This document shows, one piece after another, positions 9,752 through 16,973 of a DNA stretch of 39,819 nt. The stretch is from Desulfobacteraceae bacterium. GTDB lineage: Bacteria; Desulfobacterota; Desulfobacteria; Desulfobacterales; JAABSP01. Under the pieces are notes generated by a model. It was given only the letters and a program-made list of their open reading frames with translations, was not told the DNA's origin and ran no database searches. The stretch is from positions 1 to 39,819 of the forward strand of contig JAABTD010000013.1 in NCBI GenBank assembly GCA_011390065.1. Reading direction: 5' to 3'. Every line of letters begins with the position of its first letter. The first letter of the stretch is position 1. The translations under genes were made by a program, and so were the position numbers.

Positions 9752-9771
9752 TTGGCGCAAGCTTGCGCCAA
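9752..9771. promoter_or_regulatory. Perfect 20-bp palindrome next to the citrate synthase promoter
   Basis: TTGGCGCAAGCTTGCGCCAA reads identically on both strands and ends 5 bases before the -35 hexamer of the citrate synthase promoter. There is no T-tract, so it is not an intrinsic terminator. The position and perfect symmetry suggest a binding site for a dimeric regulator, either activating the citrate synthase gene or acting on both divergent genes. I do not recognise the motif. Confidence 0.5.
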
Positions 9772-9776
9772 TCGCA

Positions 9777-9804
9777 TTGACAAACCGCTGGCTTTGACTA
9801 TAAT
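9777..9804 (+). promoter_or_regulatory. Consensus sigma-70 promoter of the citrate synthase gene
   Basis: TTGACA at 9777-9782 and TATAAT at 9799-9804 are both perfect hexamers, separated by 16 bases. The predicted transcript starts near 9811, about 30 bases before ATG 9842. Confidence 0.8.
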
Positions 9805-9841
9805 CCCCCAACAATATTTACTTTGAGATGAAAGGATCCCC

Positions 9842-11191
9842 ATGACCGAGACCGCAAAACTTATTCTGGACGGCGCAACATTCGAACTCCCCATCATCAC
9901 GGGGACCGAGGGCGAGAAGGCCATTGATATTTCAAAGCTCCGTCAACAAACCGGTTATATCACGCTGGACCCCGGATTCGCCAATACCGGCAGCTGTCGA
10001 AGCGTCATCACCTTCATGGACGGGGAAAAAGGGATTCTCCGGCATCGGGGAATCCCCATCGAGCAGTTGGCGGAGCGATCCAGTTTCAGGGAAGTGGCCT
10101 ATCTGCTGATCAACGGGGTTTTGCCAACCCAGAAAGAGTTGAACCGCTTTTCGGTATTTCTCAACGACCAGTCCCTTGTCCACGAAGATATGCAGTTTTT
10201 CTTCCAGAACTTCCCCAGGGCGTCCCATCCCATGGGCATCCTCTCCTCCATGGTCACCGCTCTGAAAAGCTTCTATCCCTACCTTGAGGATCTGGAGGAG
10301 GAGATCAACATCACGGTGACCCGCCTCATTTCAAAAATCCGCACCCTGGCCGCCATGTCCTATAAGATATCCCGGGGTCACAAGGTGGTGTATCCACGGC
10401 CGGACCTTACTTATTGCGAAAATTTCCTCAATATGATGTTCGATTCTCCGGTGAAACCCTATGAGATCGACCGCGACGTTGTCCAGGCCCTCAGCATCTT
10501 CCTGATCCTCCATGCCGACCATGAGCAGAACTGTTCCACATCCGCCGTCCGCATGGTGGGCAGCGGACGAGTCAATCTCTATGCCGCCATTTCCGCCGGA
10601 GTAGCGGCCCTCTGGGGGCCTTTGCACGGCGGGGCCAACCAGGCGGTCATCGAGATGCTGAACGACATTCTCAAAAACAATATCCCCCTCAAACGAATGG
10701 TCGAAAGGGCCAAGGACAAAACCGATCCTTTCCGACTCATGGGATTCGGTCACCGGGTCTATAAAACCTACGATCCTCGCGCTCGGATCATGAAAAAAAT
10801 ATGCGACGTCATACTGGATAAATTAAAAATAAACGATCCCCTTCTGGAAGCGGCCAAAGAACTGGAAGGGATCGCCCTGGAAGATGATTATTTTATCGAG
10901 CACAACCTTTATCCCAATGTCGACTTTTACAGCGGCATCGTGCTCAGGGCCATCGGCATTCCCACCAACATGTTCACCGTCATGTTCGCCATCGGTCGGT
11001 TGCCGGGATGGATCGCCCAGTGGAAAGAGAGCATCGATTCTCCGGACGGCAAGCTCAACCGCCCCCGACAAATCTACATCGGTCCAACGGAAAAGCCGTA
11101 TATTCCCATCGACCAGCGTGAAACGGCTGCTTCCGCTGCTTCCGCTGCTTCCGCCGCTTCCGCCGCTTCCGCCGCTTCCGCTAATCAATGA
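9842..11191 (+). CDS. gltA: Citrate synthase (type II) with repetitive Ala-Ser tail
   Basis: The 449-residue protein condenses oxaloacetate and acetyl-CoA to citrate in the TCA cycle. Active-site regions are clear: ADHEQNCSTSAVR (H227), LHGGANQAV (H262) and MGFGHRVYK (H304), with SGIVLRAIGIP and a conserved Arg region further on. The start is supported by AAAGGAT before ATG 9842 and by a consensus promoter. The last 20 residues are an Ala-Ala-Ser repeat made by a 9-bp tandem repeat, not part of the usual fold. The stop overlaps the convergent thioredoxin gene by 11 bases. Confidence 0.95.
   Translation: MTETAKLILDGATFELPIITGTEGEKAIDISKLRQQTGYITLDPGFANTGSCRSVITFMDGEKGILRHRGIPIEQLAERSSFREVAYLLINGVLPTQKELNRFSVFLNDQSLVHEDMQFFFQNFPRASHPMGILSSMVTALKSFYPYLEDLEEEINITVTRLISKIRTLAAMSYKISRGHKVVYPRPDLTYCENFLNMMFDSPVKPYEIDRDVVQALSIFLILHADHEQNCSTSAVRMVGSGRVNLYAAISAGVAALWGPLHGGANQAVIEMLNDILKNNIPLKRMVERAKDKTDPFRLMGFGHRVYKTYDPRARIMKKICDVILDKLKINDPLLEAAKELEGIALEDDYFIEHNLYPNVDFYSGIVLRAIGIPTNMFTVMFAIGRLPGWIAQWKESIDSPDGKLNRPRQIYIGPTEKPYIPIDQRETAASAASAASAASAASAASANQ
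11126..11179 (+). repeat. Six 9-bp tandem repeats encoding (Ala-Ala-Ser)6
   Basis: Six copies of GCTGCTTCC or GCCGCTTCC follow each other at the 3' end of the citrate synthase gene. The first three carry GCT and the last three GCC at the first codon, which suggests stepwise duplication. The frame is kept, giving six AAS units followed by Ala-Asn-Gln and the stop. Confidence 0.9.
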
Positions 11192-11720
11192 TGCGGTTTA
11201 CCAGCGCTTCGAGCTGTTCTTCGGTCTGAACACCGGTAATTCTGTCGGAGACAGCGCCATTTTCAACAAGCATCAACAGGGGAATCGCGGAGATGCCATA
11301 GTGCGCGATCGCCTCTTCCCCTACCCAGAACACCGGAAACGGAACGCCGTATCGATCGATGATCGGCTGAATCGCGCTGATGCCGCCGTAATCGACGCTC
11401 ATCCCGATCATCTTAAGCCCCTTGGGTTTATACTGCCTGTGCAGGCGGACCAATAACGGCAGCTCTTTGCGGCACGGGGCGCACCAGGCAGCCAGGACCA
11501 CGATCAGCGCCTCGTCCTGGGATTGTTTCAAGGCTTGATCGAATTCTCGGACCGTGATCGCTCTAACCGGATTTTTTTCCCCGGCCCCGACCTGGTAAGA
11601 CGTCACCCATAACATGCCCATCGCCGCCAGAAAAAGGGCAAAATAGGCTTTTGCACGATAACTTATTTTGCAGCGCGCCCCACATGGATTTAAGACTCCT
11701 TTCAAATCGGGTGTGGACAT
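11181..11720 (-). CDS. TlpA/ResA-like periplasmic thioredoxin
   Basis: The 179-residue protein has one N-terminal hydrophobic segment (about 26-46, AYFALFLAAMGMLWVTSYQVGA) that serves as an anchor or signal. A thioredoxin-like domain follows with the redox motif WCAPC, the cis-Pro site IPLLML and a typical LxxLxxxYKPKGLKMIGMSVD segment. It would act in disulfide exchange or cytochrome c maturation on the outer face of the membrane. ATG 11720 has no Shine-Dalgarno sequence; a TATAAT box ends only 7 bases upstream, so the mRNA may be nearly leaderless. The last 11 bases overlap the end of the citrate synthase gene. Confidence 0.8.
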   Translation of the reverse strand: MSTPDLKGVLNPCGARCKISYRAKAYFALFLAAMGMLWVTSYQVGAGEKNPVRAITVREFDQALKQSQDEALIVVLAAWCAPCRKELPLLVRLHRQYKPKGLKMIGMSVDYGGISAIQPIIDRYGVPFPVFWVGEEAIAHYGISAIPLLMLVENGAVSDRITGVQTEEQLEALVNRIID

Positions 11721-11725
11721 ACTAT

Positions 11726-11767
11726 TTATTATACCATAGAATCGAGTTATTATACCATAGAATCGAG
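11726..11767. repeat. Two perfect 21-bp tandem repeats upstream of the thioredoxin gene
   Basis: A 21-bp unit, beginning TTATTATACC and ending ATAGAATCGAG, occurs twice without a gap (11726-11746, 11747-11767). On the minus strand each unit contains an extended -10 promoter element, so the duplication doubles the promoter. Confidence 0.9.
11728..11757 (-). promoter_or_regulatory. Duplicated extended -10 promoters for the thioredoxin gene
   Basis: On the minus strand TGGTATAAT (TG-N-TATAAT) occurs at 11757-11749 and again at 11736-11728, 21 bases apart. No -35 hexamer is seen at the right distance, as is common for extended -10 promoters. The downstream copy would start transcription at or within a base or two of ATG 11720; the upstream copy would give a leader of about 21 bases. 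Confidence 0.5.
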
Positions 11768-11770
11768 ATA

Positions 11771-11866
11771 ATGGAAAAAACCGGCAGAGAGCTTGACATC
11801 CCACGCGTGTTTGATATGGCCATTGCCAATGCCTTCGATAGTCTGAAACCCCAAATTGGCCTATGA
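11771..11866 (+). CDS. Possible 31-residue small protein ahead of the Nudix gene
   Basis: ATG 11771 opens a 31-codon frame ([20 protein letters not shown] and on). Its TGA overlaps the ATG of the Nudix gene as ATGA. Such an overlap is typical of translational coupling and would explain why the Nudix start has no Shine-Dalgarno sequence. However, the small frame itself also lacks one and I do not recognise the product, so it may be chance. Confidence 0.25.
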   Translation: MEKTGRELDIPRVFDMAIANAFDSLKPQIGL

Positions 11867-12306
11867 GAATGGAAAAATCGTACCGCAATCCGATCCCGAC
11901 GGTCGATATCATCATTGAAATCAGAAACCGGATCATCCTGGTCGAACGGCGCAACCCGCCTTATGGATGGGCCCTGCCGGGTGGATTTGTCGATTACGGA
12001 GAATCCCTGGAAACGGCCGCCCGGAGAGAAGCCAGAGAGGAAACCTCCCTCAACGTGACCCTGATTGAACAGTTCCAGGCCTACTCCGATCCGGACCGGG
12101 ACCCCAGGCAGCATGCCGTCACCATGGTATTCATCGCCTGGGCCGAGGGAACTCCCGCGGCAAAAGATGACGCAAAACATATCGACATGTTTCAAAAAGA
12201 GACGCTTCCCTCTTCGCTGGCATTCGATCATGAAAAGATCTTGATGGATTATTTCCGCTATAAAAACGGAACTCCCCGGGCCGAGATTTTCAACCTGAAG
12301 GACTGA
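11863..12306 (+). CDS. Nudix hydrolase
   Basis: The 147-residue protein has a Nudix box, [20 protein letters not shown] followed by ETSLNV. It fits G-x5-E-x7-REUxEE, with Ser where Gly is usual in EExG. Length and the preceding [12 protein letters not shown] segment resemble ADP-ribose pyrophosphatase or MutT-like housecleaning enzymes; the substrate cannot be told. The start at 11863 overlaps a possible small upstream frame. An in-frame ATG 6 bases later is an alternative. The Smr-domain gene follows after 27 bases. Confidence 0.88.
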   Translation: MRMEKSYRNPIPTVDIIIEIRNRIILVERRNPPYGWALPGGFVDYGESLETAARREAREETSLNVTLIEQFQAYSDPDRDPRQHAVTMVFIAWAEGTPAAKDDAKHIDMFQKETLPSSLAFDHEKILMDYFRYKNGTPRAEIFNLKD

Positions 12307-12333
12307 AATTCAGAGCTGAAAGGAGGTCGCACT

Positions 12334-13092
12334 GTGGGGCATCGCAGGCAAAAAAATGGACGTTCCCCATCCACAAAAAAGCAAGCGCCAAGCGCCGATT
12401 CCAAACCCTTTGGCCAGCTCAAAGCAATGCTGGAAGAAAAAGCGATCTCGCTGCCGTCGGATGACCACGGGAAGGGGGAAACGTCTTTTCTCCTGAGCGA
12501 TATGGACAGCAACGAAGATGAGGCGTCCCTGTTTCAAAGGGCCATGGCGGACGTCGCGCCGCTGCCCCGCGGGGGTCGCCTGCCGATCCCGCCCAAACGG
12601 CGGACAAATCCCAAACCCTGCGATGTCGGCGATGTTGAGGCCTTAAGGCATTTGCGACATCTGGTGAAGTACGGAAAAGGTTTCGTGGTCGCGGACACTT
12701 CGGAATATATCGAAGGCGTCCGCTACTGCGACAATCCGGAGGTTGCCAAACGGCTCCATCGGGGGGATTTTTCCATTCAAAGCCACATTGATCTCCATGG
12801 GCTGATCACAGCAGATGCCAGAGAAGCGCTGGAAGAATTTCTGTGGGAGTCCGTCGCCAGCGGCAAGCGGGCCGTGCTGGTAGTCCACGGAAGGGGGCTT
12901 TCTTCTCCGGGCAAACCGGTCTTGAAAGCCAAGGTCCAGGAATGGCTGATTCGCGGTCCCTGGCGAAAATGGGTCATCGCGTATGCCAGCGCCCGGCCCT
13001 GCGACGGCGGAGCGGGCGCAACCTATGTCCTGCTTCGCCGCCGTCCGACCACCAAGCGGTTCAGAAAACAAGGCAGGGGCGCGCCACCCTGA
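12334..13092 (+). CDS. Smr-domain protein (MutS2/Smr-type DNA- or RNA-processing nuclease)
   Basis: The 252-residue protein starts at GTG 12334, chosen because AAAGGAGGT, a near-perfect Shine-Dalgarno sequence, lies 6 bases upstream. The first 110 residues are basic and low-complexity. The C-terminal half is an Smr domain, with SHIDLHGLITADAREALEEF, the core VHGRGLSSPGKPVLKAKV, and a final strand RPCDGGAGATYVLLRR. Stand-alone Smr proteins of this length are found in many proteobacteria and are linked to nicking or ribosome-collision cleavage; the exact target here is unknown. Confidence 0.88.
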   Translation: MGHRRQKNGRSPSTKKQAPSADSKPFGQLKAMLEEKAISLPSDDHGKGETSFLLSDMDSNEDEASLFQRAMADVAPLPRGGRLPIPPKRRTNPKPCDVGDVEALRHLRHLVKYGKGFVVADTSEYIEGVRYCDNPEVAKRLHRGDFSIQSHIDLHGLITADAREALEEFLWESVASGKRAVLVVHGRGLSSPGKPVLKAKVQEWLIRGPWRKWVIAYASARPCDGGAGATYVLLRRRPTTKRFRKQGRGAPP

Positions 13093-13101
13093 ACAGCCGA
13101 G

Positions 13102-13809
13102 TTATATTTGGACGGCCACAACCGTGATATTGTCCGCCCCGCCGGCTTTCAGAGCGGCATCGATCAGGTCTTGACATTTATTCATCAGGGGTTTCGTCTC
13201 CCCGAGAACCGACACGATCGTCTCCGACGCCACTTCACCGTACAATCCATCCGAACAAAGCAGCACGACATCGGTCGCTTTGATGGCAAAACTGCCGGAT
13301 TCGGGCTCGCACCGCCTGCACCCAACACATCGGAGCAACAAATTCCGCATGGGATGCTCTCTGGCCATCTCCTCGGTAATTTCGCCCGACGCCAGCAACC
13401 TGCCGGGGACCGTATGATCCTCGGTGATACGGATCAGATTTCCGTCCCGGAACAGATAGAGCCGACTATCGCCCACATGGGCCCAGTAGAGAAAAGGCTT
13501 TTTAATGTAAGCCAGCACCAGGGTCGTCCCCATTCCCTGGAGTTCGGGCTGTGCTTCGACCGTTGTCAATACCTCCGAATGGATATCGGACACCAGATCG
13601 GTCAGGCGAGCTGGAATGTCTGTTTTCGGCGCCACGAAACTTTCCAGAGCGCCGACGGCCTGCCGGGAGGCCAGATCGCCCCCGACCTCGCCTCCCATAC
13701 CATCGGCCACCGCCAGGAGGCAGGCGCTGGCTGAAAACCGACGAACGAAAAGGCTGTCTTCATTGCTATGCCTCCGACGCCCTTTATGGGTACAACTCGC
13801 CGTTATCAT
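13102..13809 (-). CDS. PP2C-family serine/threonine phosphatase
   Basis: The 235-residue protein carries the PP2C metal-site motifs in order: RRHSNEDS near the start, AVADGMGGEVGG, GMGTTLVLAYI, HVGDSRLYLFRDG, LLCSDGLYGEV and GGADNITVVAV at the end. These place it with Stp/PrpC-type Mn2+-dependent phosphatases that oppose Hanks-type kinases. No kinase gene is nearby. Its ATG overlaps the stop of the mannose-6-phosphate isomerase gene (ATGA), so the two are translated from one mRNA. It converges with the Smr gene, 9 bases apart. Confidence 0.92.
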   Translation of the reverse strand: MITASCTHKGRRRHSNEDSLFVRRFSASACLLAVADGMGGEVGGDLASRQAVGALESFVAPKTDIPARLTDLVSDIHSEVLTTVEAQPELQGMGTTLVLAYIKKPFLYWAHVGDSRLYLFRDGNLIRITEDHTVPGRLLASGEITEEMAREHPMRNLLLRCVGCRRCEPESGSFAIKATDVVLLCSDGLYGEVASETIVSVLGETKPLMNKCQDLIDAALKAGGADNITVVAVQI

Positions 13810-15065
13810 AAAGTTTCCGATGGATGAGCCATCTCGTCCATTCCCTCCTGACGCCGGGGCGTCGAGGCCTTGAAAAATGCCGCCCGCCCACGGATCCGGT
13901 AGGCATTGACGCCTCCCGGAACCAGCACGGCGTGTCCTTTATCAACCCTCATCGCTCCTTCCTGGCCAGGAATGGAAAACGATGCCCGCCCCTCGACGCA
14001 GAGCAGGATCTGTATACCGTCATTGCCGAAGATCGATTCATGGCCCGCTTCCGTCAGATGAAGAACGGAAAGCCGGAATTCAGCCGCCTTCCCTGGGTAT
14101 ATCCGTTCCACGTCGGTAAAAATTCGGGGCGTCAGGATTTCAACCTCCCGCTCCTCGAAATTAAGGGTGGCCATCAACTCCGGGCCATCCACATGTTTGG
14201 ATGTCAGCCCTCCGCGGAGGACATTGTCGGAGTTGGCCATCAGTTCGATCCCCACCCCTTCCAGATAAGCATGGAGTTCCCCCGCCGGCAGGAACAGCGC
14301 TTGCCCCGGTTCTAAACGGACCAGGTTCAGCAGCAGCGGCGAAAGCACCCCGATATCTCCCGGGTACGCCTTGTTGAGGCGAACCACCCATTCGTATGCC
14401 GGATCCTGGCGACTGCGCGCACTCGATGCCTCAACCGCTCCCTGGATCAGTCGATGCCGGAAGTCGGGATCAGCGCCCATCAACAGTTGAAAGAAACGTT
14501 TAAGCCCACGTCGATCCGGATGTCGGCGAAGATCCGCCAGGGCAGGTTCCAACTCCGGCAGGGCAAGGTCGCCCATGTATGTCAGAATGCCGGATATTTT
14601 ACGAAATCCGCACAGGGCCAGAAAAGGTTCCACAGCGCAGAGGCATTCGGGTTTGTGATTGTCGTCCCTGTAATTTCGATGGGGGGCGTCCATGGAAATG
14701 CCAAGGCGATTTTCTGCGGCAAACCCCTTCCGGGCTTGTTCTTTGTTCGGATGGGCCTGAACAGACAGAGGGGCCGCCGCCGCCAGCACCTTGAACAGGA
14801 AAGGGAGTCGCTTCTGAAAGCGCCGGGCGACCCATTCCCCGAGAATCCCGGCGGGATCATTCCGGATCAGCGTCTCAAGGGATTCCCACCCGTTGTCGGT
14901 TTCCACCAGTGAAGGGGCCTTGGGATGGGCGCCCATCCAGAGTTCCGCCCAAGGCGCTGCATCGGGGTTATTCCGCCCCAAAAGACGGGGAATGGCGGTG
15001 GACGAACCCCATGCATAGGTCTGAATCGGATTGTCTAATCGTCGAATGCGTTTCATTTTTATCAT
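13806..15065 (-). CDS. manA: Mannose-6-phosphate isomerase, class I
   Basis: The 419-residue protein interconverts mannose-6-phosphate and fructose-6-phosphate, feeding GDP-mannose and polysaccharide synthesis. Typical type I features are NPIQTYAWGSSTAIPRLLG, the zinc-site region SVQAHPNKEQA, PAGELHAYLEGVGIELMANS and SDNVLRGGLTSKHVD. A C-terminal cupin half ends in GREAFF-like sequence. An ATG at 15056 is an alternative start; neither has a clear Shine-Dalgarno sequence. It is followed by the PP2C gene with a 4-base overlap. Confidence 0.93.
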   Translation of the reverse strand: MIKMKRIRRLDNPIQTYAWGSSTAIPRLLGRNNPDAAPWAELWMGAHPKAPSLVETDNGWESLETLIRNDPAGILGEWVARRFQKRLPFLFKVLAAAAPLSVQAHPNKEQARKGFAAENRLGISMDAPHRNYRDDNHKPECLCAVEPFLALCGFRKISGILTYMGDLALPELEPALADLRRHPDRRGLKRFFQLLMGADPDFRHRLIQGAVEASSARSRQDPAYEWVVRLNKAYPGDIGVLSPLLLNLVRLEPGQALFLPAGELHAYLEGVGIELMANSDNVLRGGLTSKHVDGPELMATLNFEEREVEILTPRIFTDVERIYPGKAAEFRLSVLHLTEAGHESIFGNDGIQILLCVEGRASFSIPGQEGAMRVDKGHAVLVPGGVNAYRIRGRAAFFKASTPRRQEGMDEMAHPSETL

Positions 15066-15193
15066 ATCGAATACAAAATATTTGGATTTGTTATCACATC
15101 CCCCATATTATTGGCAACCGATTGTTGCGTAAAACATCACATCATCCATAGGTTTTCTCGATACAATCAGAAAAGATCATAGAAACAACCTTT

Positions 15194-15222
15194 TTGACAA
15201 ATATATCTTTAGGAGGTAAAAA
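15194..15222 (+). promoter_or_regulatory. Candidate promoter for the selD-yedF operon
   Basis: TTGACA at 15194-15199 is consensus; TAAAAA at 15217-15222 (4 of 6) follows after 17 bases. The spacer contains AGGAGG, but no start codon follows it at usable distance. It lies about 65 bases before ATG 15286. The rest of the 220-base divergent region between manA and selD is AT-rich with nothing else I could assign. Confidence 0.45.
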
Positions 15223-15285
15223 AATAAGGGTTGTCGCTTGCAAAGCGGCCGATTTATCACCATCAACCCAAATACAGGATCTATA

Positions 15286-16359
15286 ATGTCAAACGGAAAA
15301 GACACCGCTGCAGTTGAAGAAACGCCGCTGCGCTTAACTCAGACCGTTGCGGGCGCCGGATGAGCGTCCAAACTGCCGCCAGGGGACCTGGATCGGGCGC
15401 TATGCGGGCTGACATTTCCTACCAACGCCGACGTCATCGTCGGACTCGACCGGGCCGATGATGCAGGGGTTTATAAAATAACGGATGACATCGCCCTCAT
15501 CCAGACCGTTGATTTCTTCACCCCCATTGTGGACGATCCCTACTGGTTCGGGCAAATCGCTGCGGCCAATGCGCTGAGCGACGTCTACGCTATGGGCGGC
15601 GTGCCCAAAACCGCCATGAACCTGGTGGGATTTCCTTTGAAGCACATGGATCTCGCCATCCTGAGACGGATACTGGAGGGAGGGTTGGACAAGATGACCG
15701 AGGCCGGGGTCGTCGTGGTGGGCGGTCACAGCGTGGAAGACAACGAACTGAAATATGGGCTTTCGGTCACCGGATTCGTGCATCCGGACAAGGTGCTGAG
15801 AAAGAGATCGTTGAAGGCGGGGGATCGCCTGATCCTGACCAAACCGATAGGGACAGGGATCATCAACACGGCCATCAAGGGGGGGCTGGCCACTCCGGAG
15901 ATCACCCAATTCGTCACCCGTCTCATGGCGGCCTTGAATCGATCGGCGGCGGAAGCCATGGCCGGGCATCCGGTCCATGCCTGCACCGATGTCACCGGTT
16001 TCGGGCTTCTGGGCCATCTTGCGGAAATGGTCGTCGGCGCCGGGCTGGGTGCGGAGATTGATTCGACGTCTCTCCCGATCATTCCCCATGCGCTGGAATA
16101 TGCCGCCATGGGATTGATCCCAGGAGGGGCTTATAAAAACCGCGAATTCAGGGAAACCATCGTCGCCATTGAGCCCTCGGTGGATCGAGGGGTTCGGGAC
16201 GTGCTTTTCGATCCCCAAACGTCAGGAGGCCTGTTGATCAGCGTGCAGGCCGACCACGCTGATGCTCTTCTATACGACTTACATCGAAAAGGAGCGGCGG
16301 ATTCCGCGATAATCGGAAGAGTCGTTTCCGAACCCTTTGAACAAATACGCGTGATTTAA
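15286..16359 (+). CDS. selD: Selenide, water dikinase SelD, selenocysteine-containing (UGA read-through)
   Basis: The frame runs from ATG 15286 to TAA 16359 with one in-frame TGA at 15361-15363, giving 357 residues with Sec at position 26. The context LTQTVAGAG-Sec-ASKLPPGDLD is the catalytic Cys/Sec segment of SelD, where Sec-containing enzymes are known. Later motifs include GGHSVEDNELKYG (ATP site), ACTDVTGFGLLGHL and DPQTSGGLL. The enzyme makes selenophosphate from selenide and ATP for selenocysteine and selenouridine synthesis. AGGAT lies 8 bases before the ATG. yedF follows 20 bases after the stop. Automatic calling would start it wrongly at 15529 and lose the active site. Confidence 0.93.
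15361..15391 (+). promoter_or_regulatory. Sec UGA codon and SECIS-like hairpin in selD
   Basis: After the TGA (15361-15363), CCAGG (15379-15383) and CCTGG (15387-15391) form a perfect stem with loop GGA. The loop begins 20 bases after the UGA with a G first, which fits the distance and the loop-G rule described for bacterial SECIS elements bound by SelB. Confidence 0.65.
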
Positions 16360-16379
16360 GAGGATTGACAGGAGGACGC

Positions 16380-16973
16380 ATGCAAAAAATCGACGCCCGT
16401 GGCCTGGCCTGCCCGGCCCCGGTTTTACAAACAAAAGCAGCCATCGACGAAGGCGCCGATCTATTGGCGGTCCTTGTGGACAATAAGGCCTCTAAAGAAA
16501 ACGTCTGCCGGTTCCTTGAAACCCAGGGGTTTGAAACGATCGTCGAGAGCTGGGAAACGGATTTTCATGTACATGCAACTCGCGCCGGCGTTGTTCCCCG
16601 GTCGGCTGCCGAATCCCTGTCCCCAGAGAGCGATGGGTCGAAAATCATGGTCATGATTACCACTGATCGCATGGGATTCGGCGACGACGCCCTCGGTATG
16701 AAGCTGATGACCAATTTCATCAAAACGCTCAAGGAGATGGGAGCATCCCTCTGGCGTCTGGTCTTTGTCAACAACGGGGTCAAGCTCGCTGCCGAGGGCG
16801 CCGCCGTTCTGGAGGATCTCAAAACATATGAAGCCGACGGCCTGAAAATCCTCGTTTGCGGCACTTGCCTCGATCATTTCAACCTGCTGGATCAGAAGCG
16901 GGTCGGGGAGACCACCAACATGCTGGACATCGTTACCGCCATGCAGTTGGCCGACAAGGTAATTAACATTTAG
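16380..16973 (+). CDS. yedF: Selenium metabolism protein YedF (TusA-like plus DsrE-like domains)
   Basis: The 197-residue protein begins with a TusA/SirA-like domain containing DARGLACPAPVLQTKAAI (the CPxP site, with Cys as potential sulfur or selenium carrier). A DsrE-like C-terminal domain ends in LVCGTCLDHFNL. YedF-type proteins accompany selD in many selenium-using anaerobes and are thought to help deliver selenium. ATG 16380 was chosen because AGGAGG lies at 16370-16375; an in-frame TTG at 16365 is less likely. The stop overlaps the end of the convergent secreted-protein gene by 4 bases. Confidence 0.9.
   Translation: MQKIDARGLACPAPVLQTKAAIDEGADLLAVLVDNKASKENVCRFLETQGFETIVESWETDFHVHATRAGVVPRSAAESLSPESDGSKIMVMITTDRMGFGDDALGMKLMTNFIKTLKEMGASLWRLVFVNNGVKLAAEGAAVLEDLKTYEADGLKILVCGTCLDHFNLLDQKRVGETTNMLDIVTAMQLADKVINI

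Noticed and set aside
11181-11954. Longer thioredoxin start at 11954
   Set aside because: The extension is antisense to the Nudix gene and crosses the tandem repeat, giving repeated SRFYGIIT-like sequence without a signal peptide; ATG 11720 is more plausible.
15211-15216. AGGAGG as a ribosome binding site upstream of selD
   Set aside because: No usable start codon lies within 5-12 bases downstream; the sequence instead falls in the spacer of a candidate promoter.
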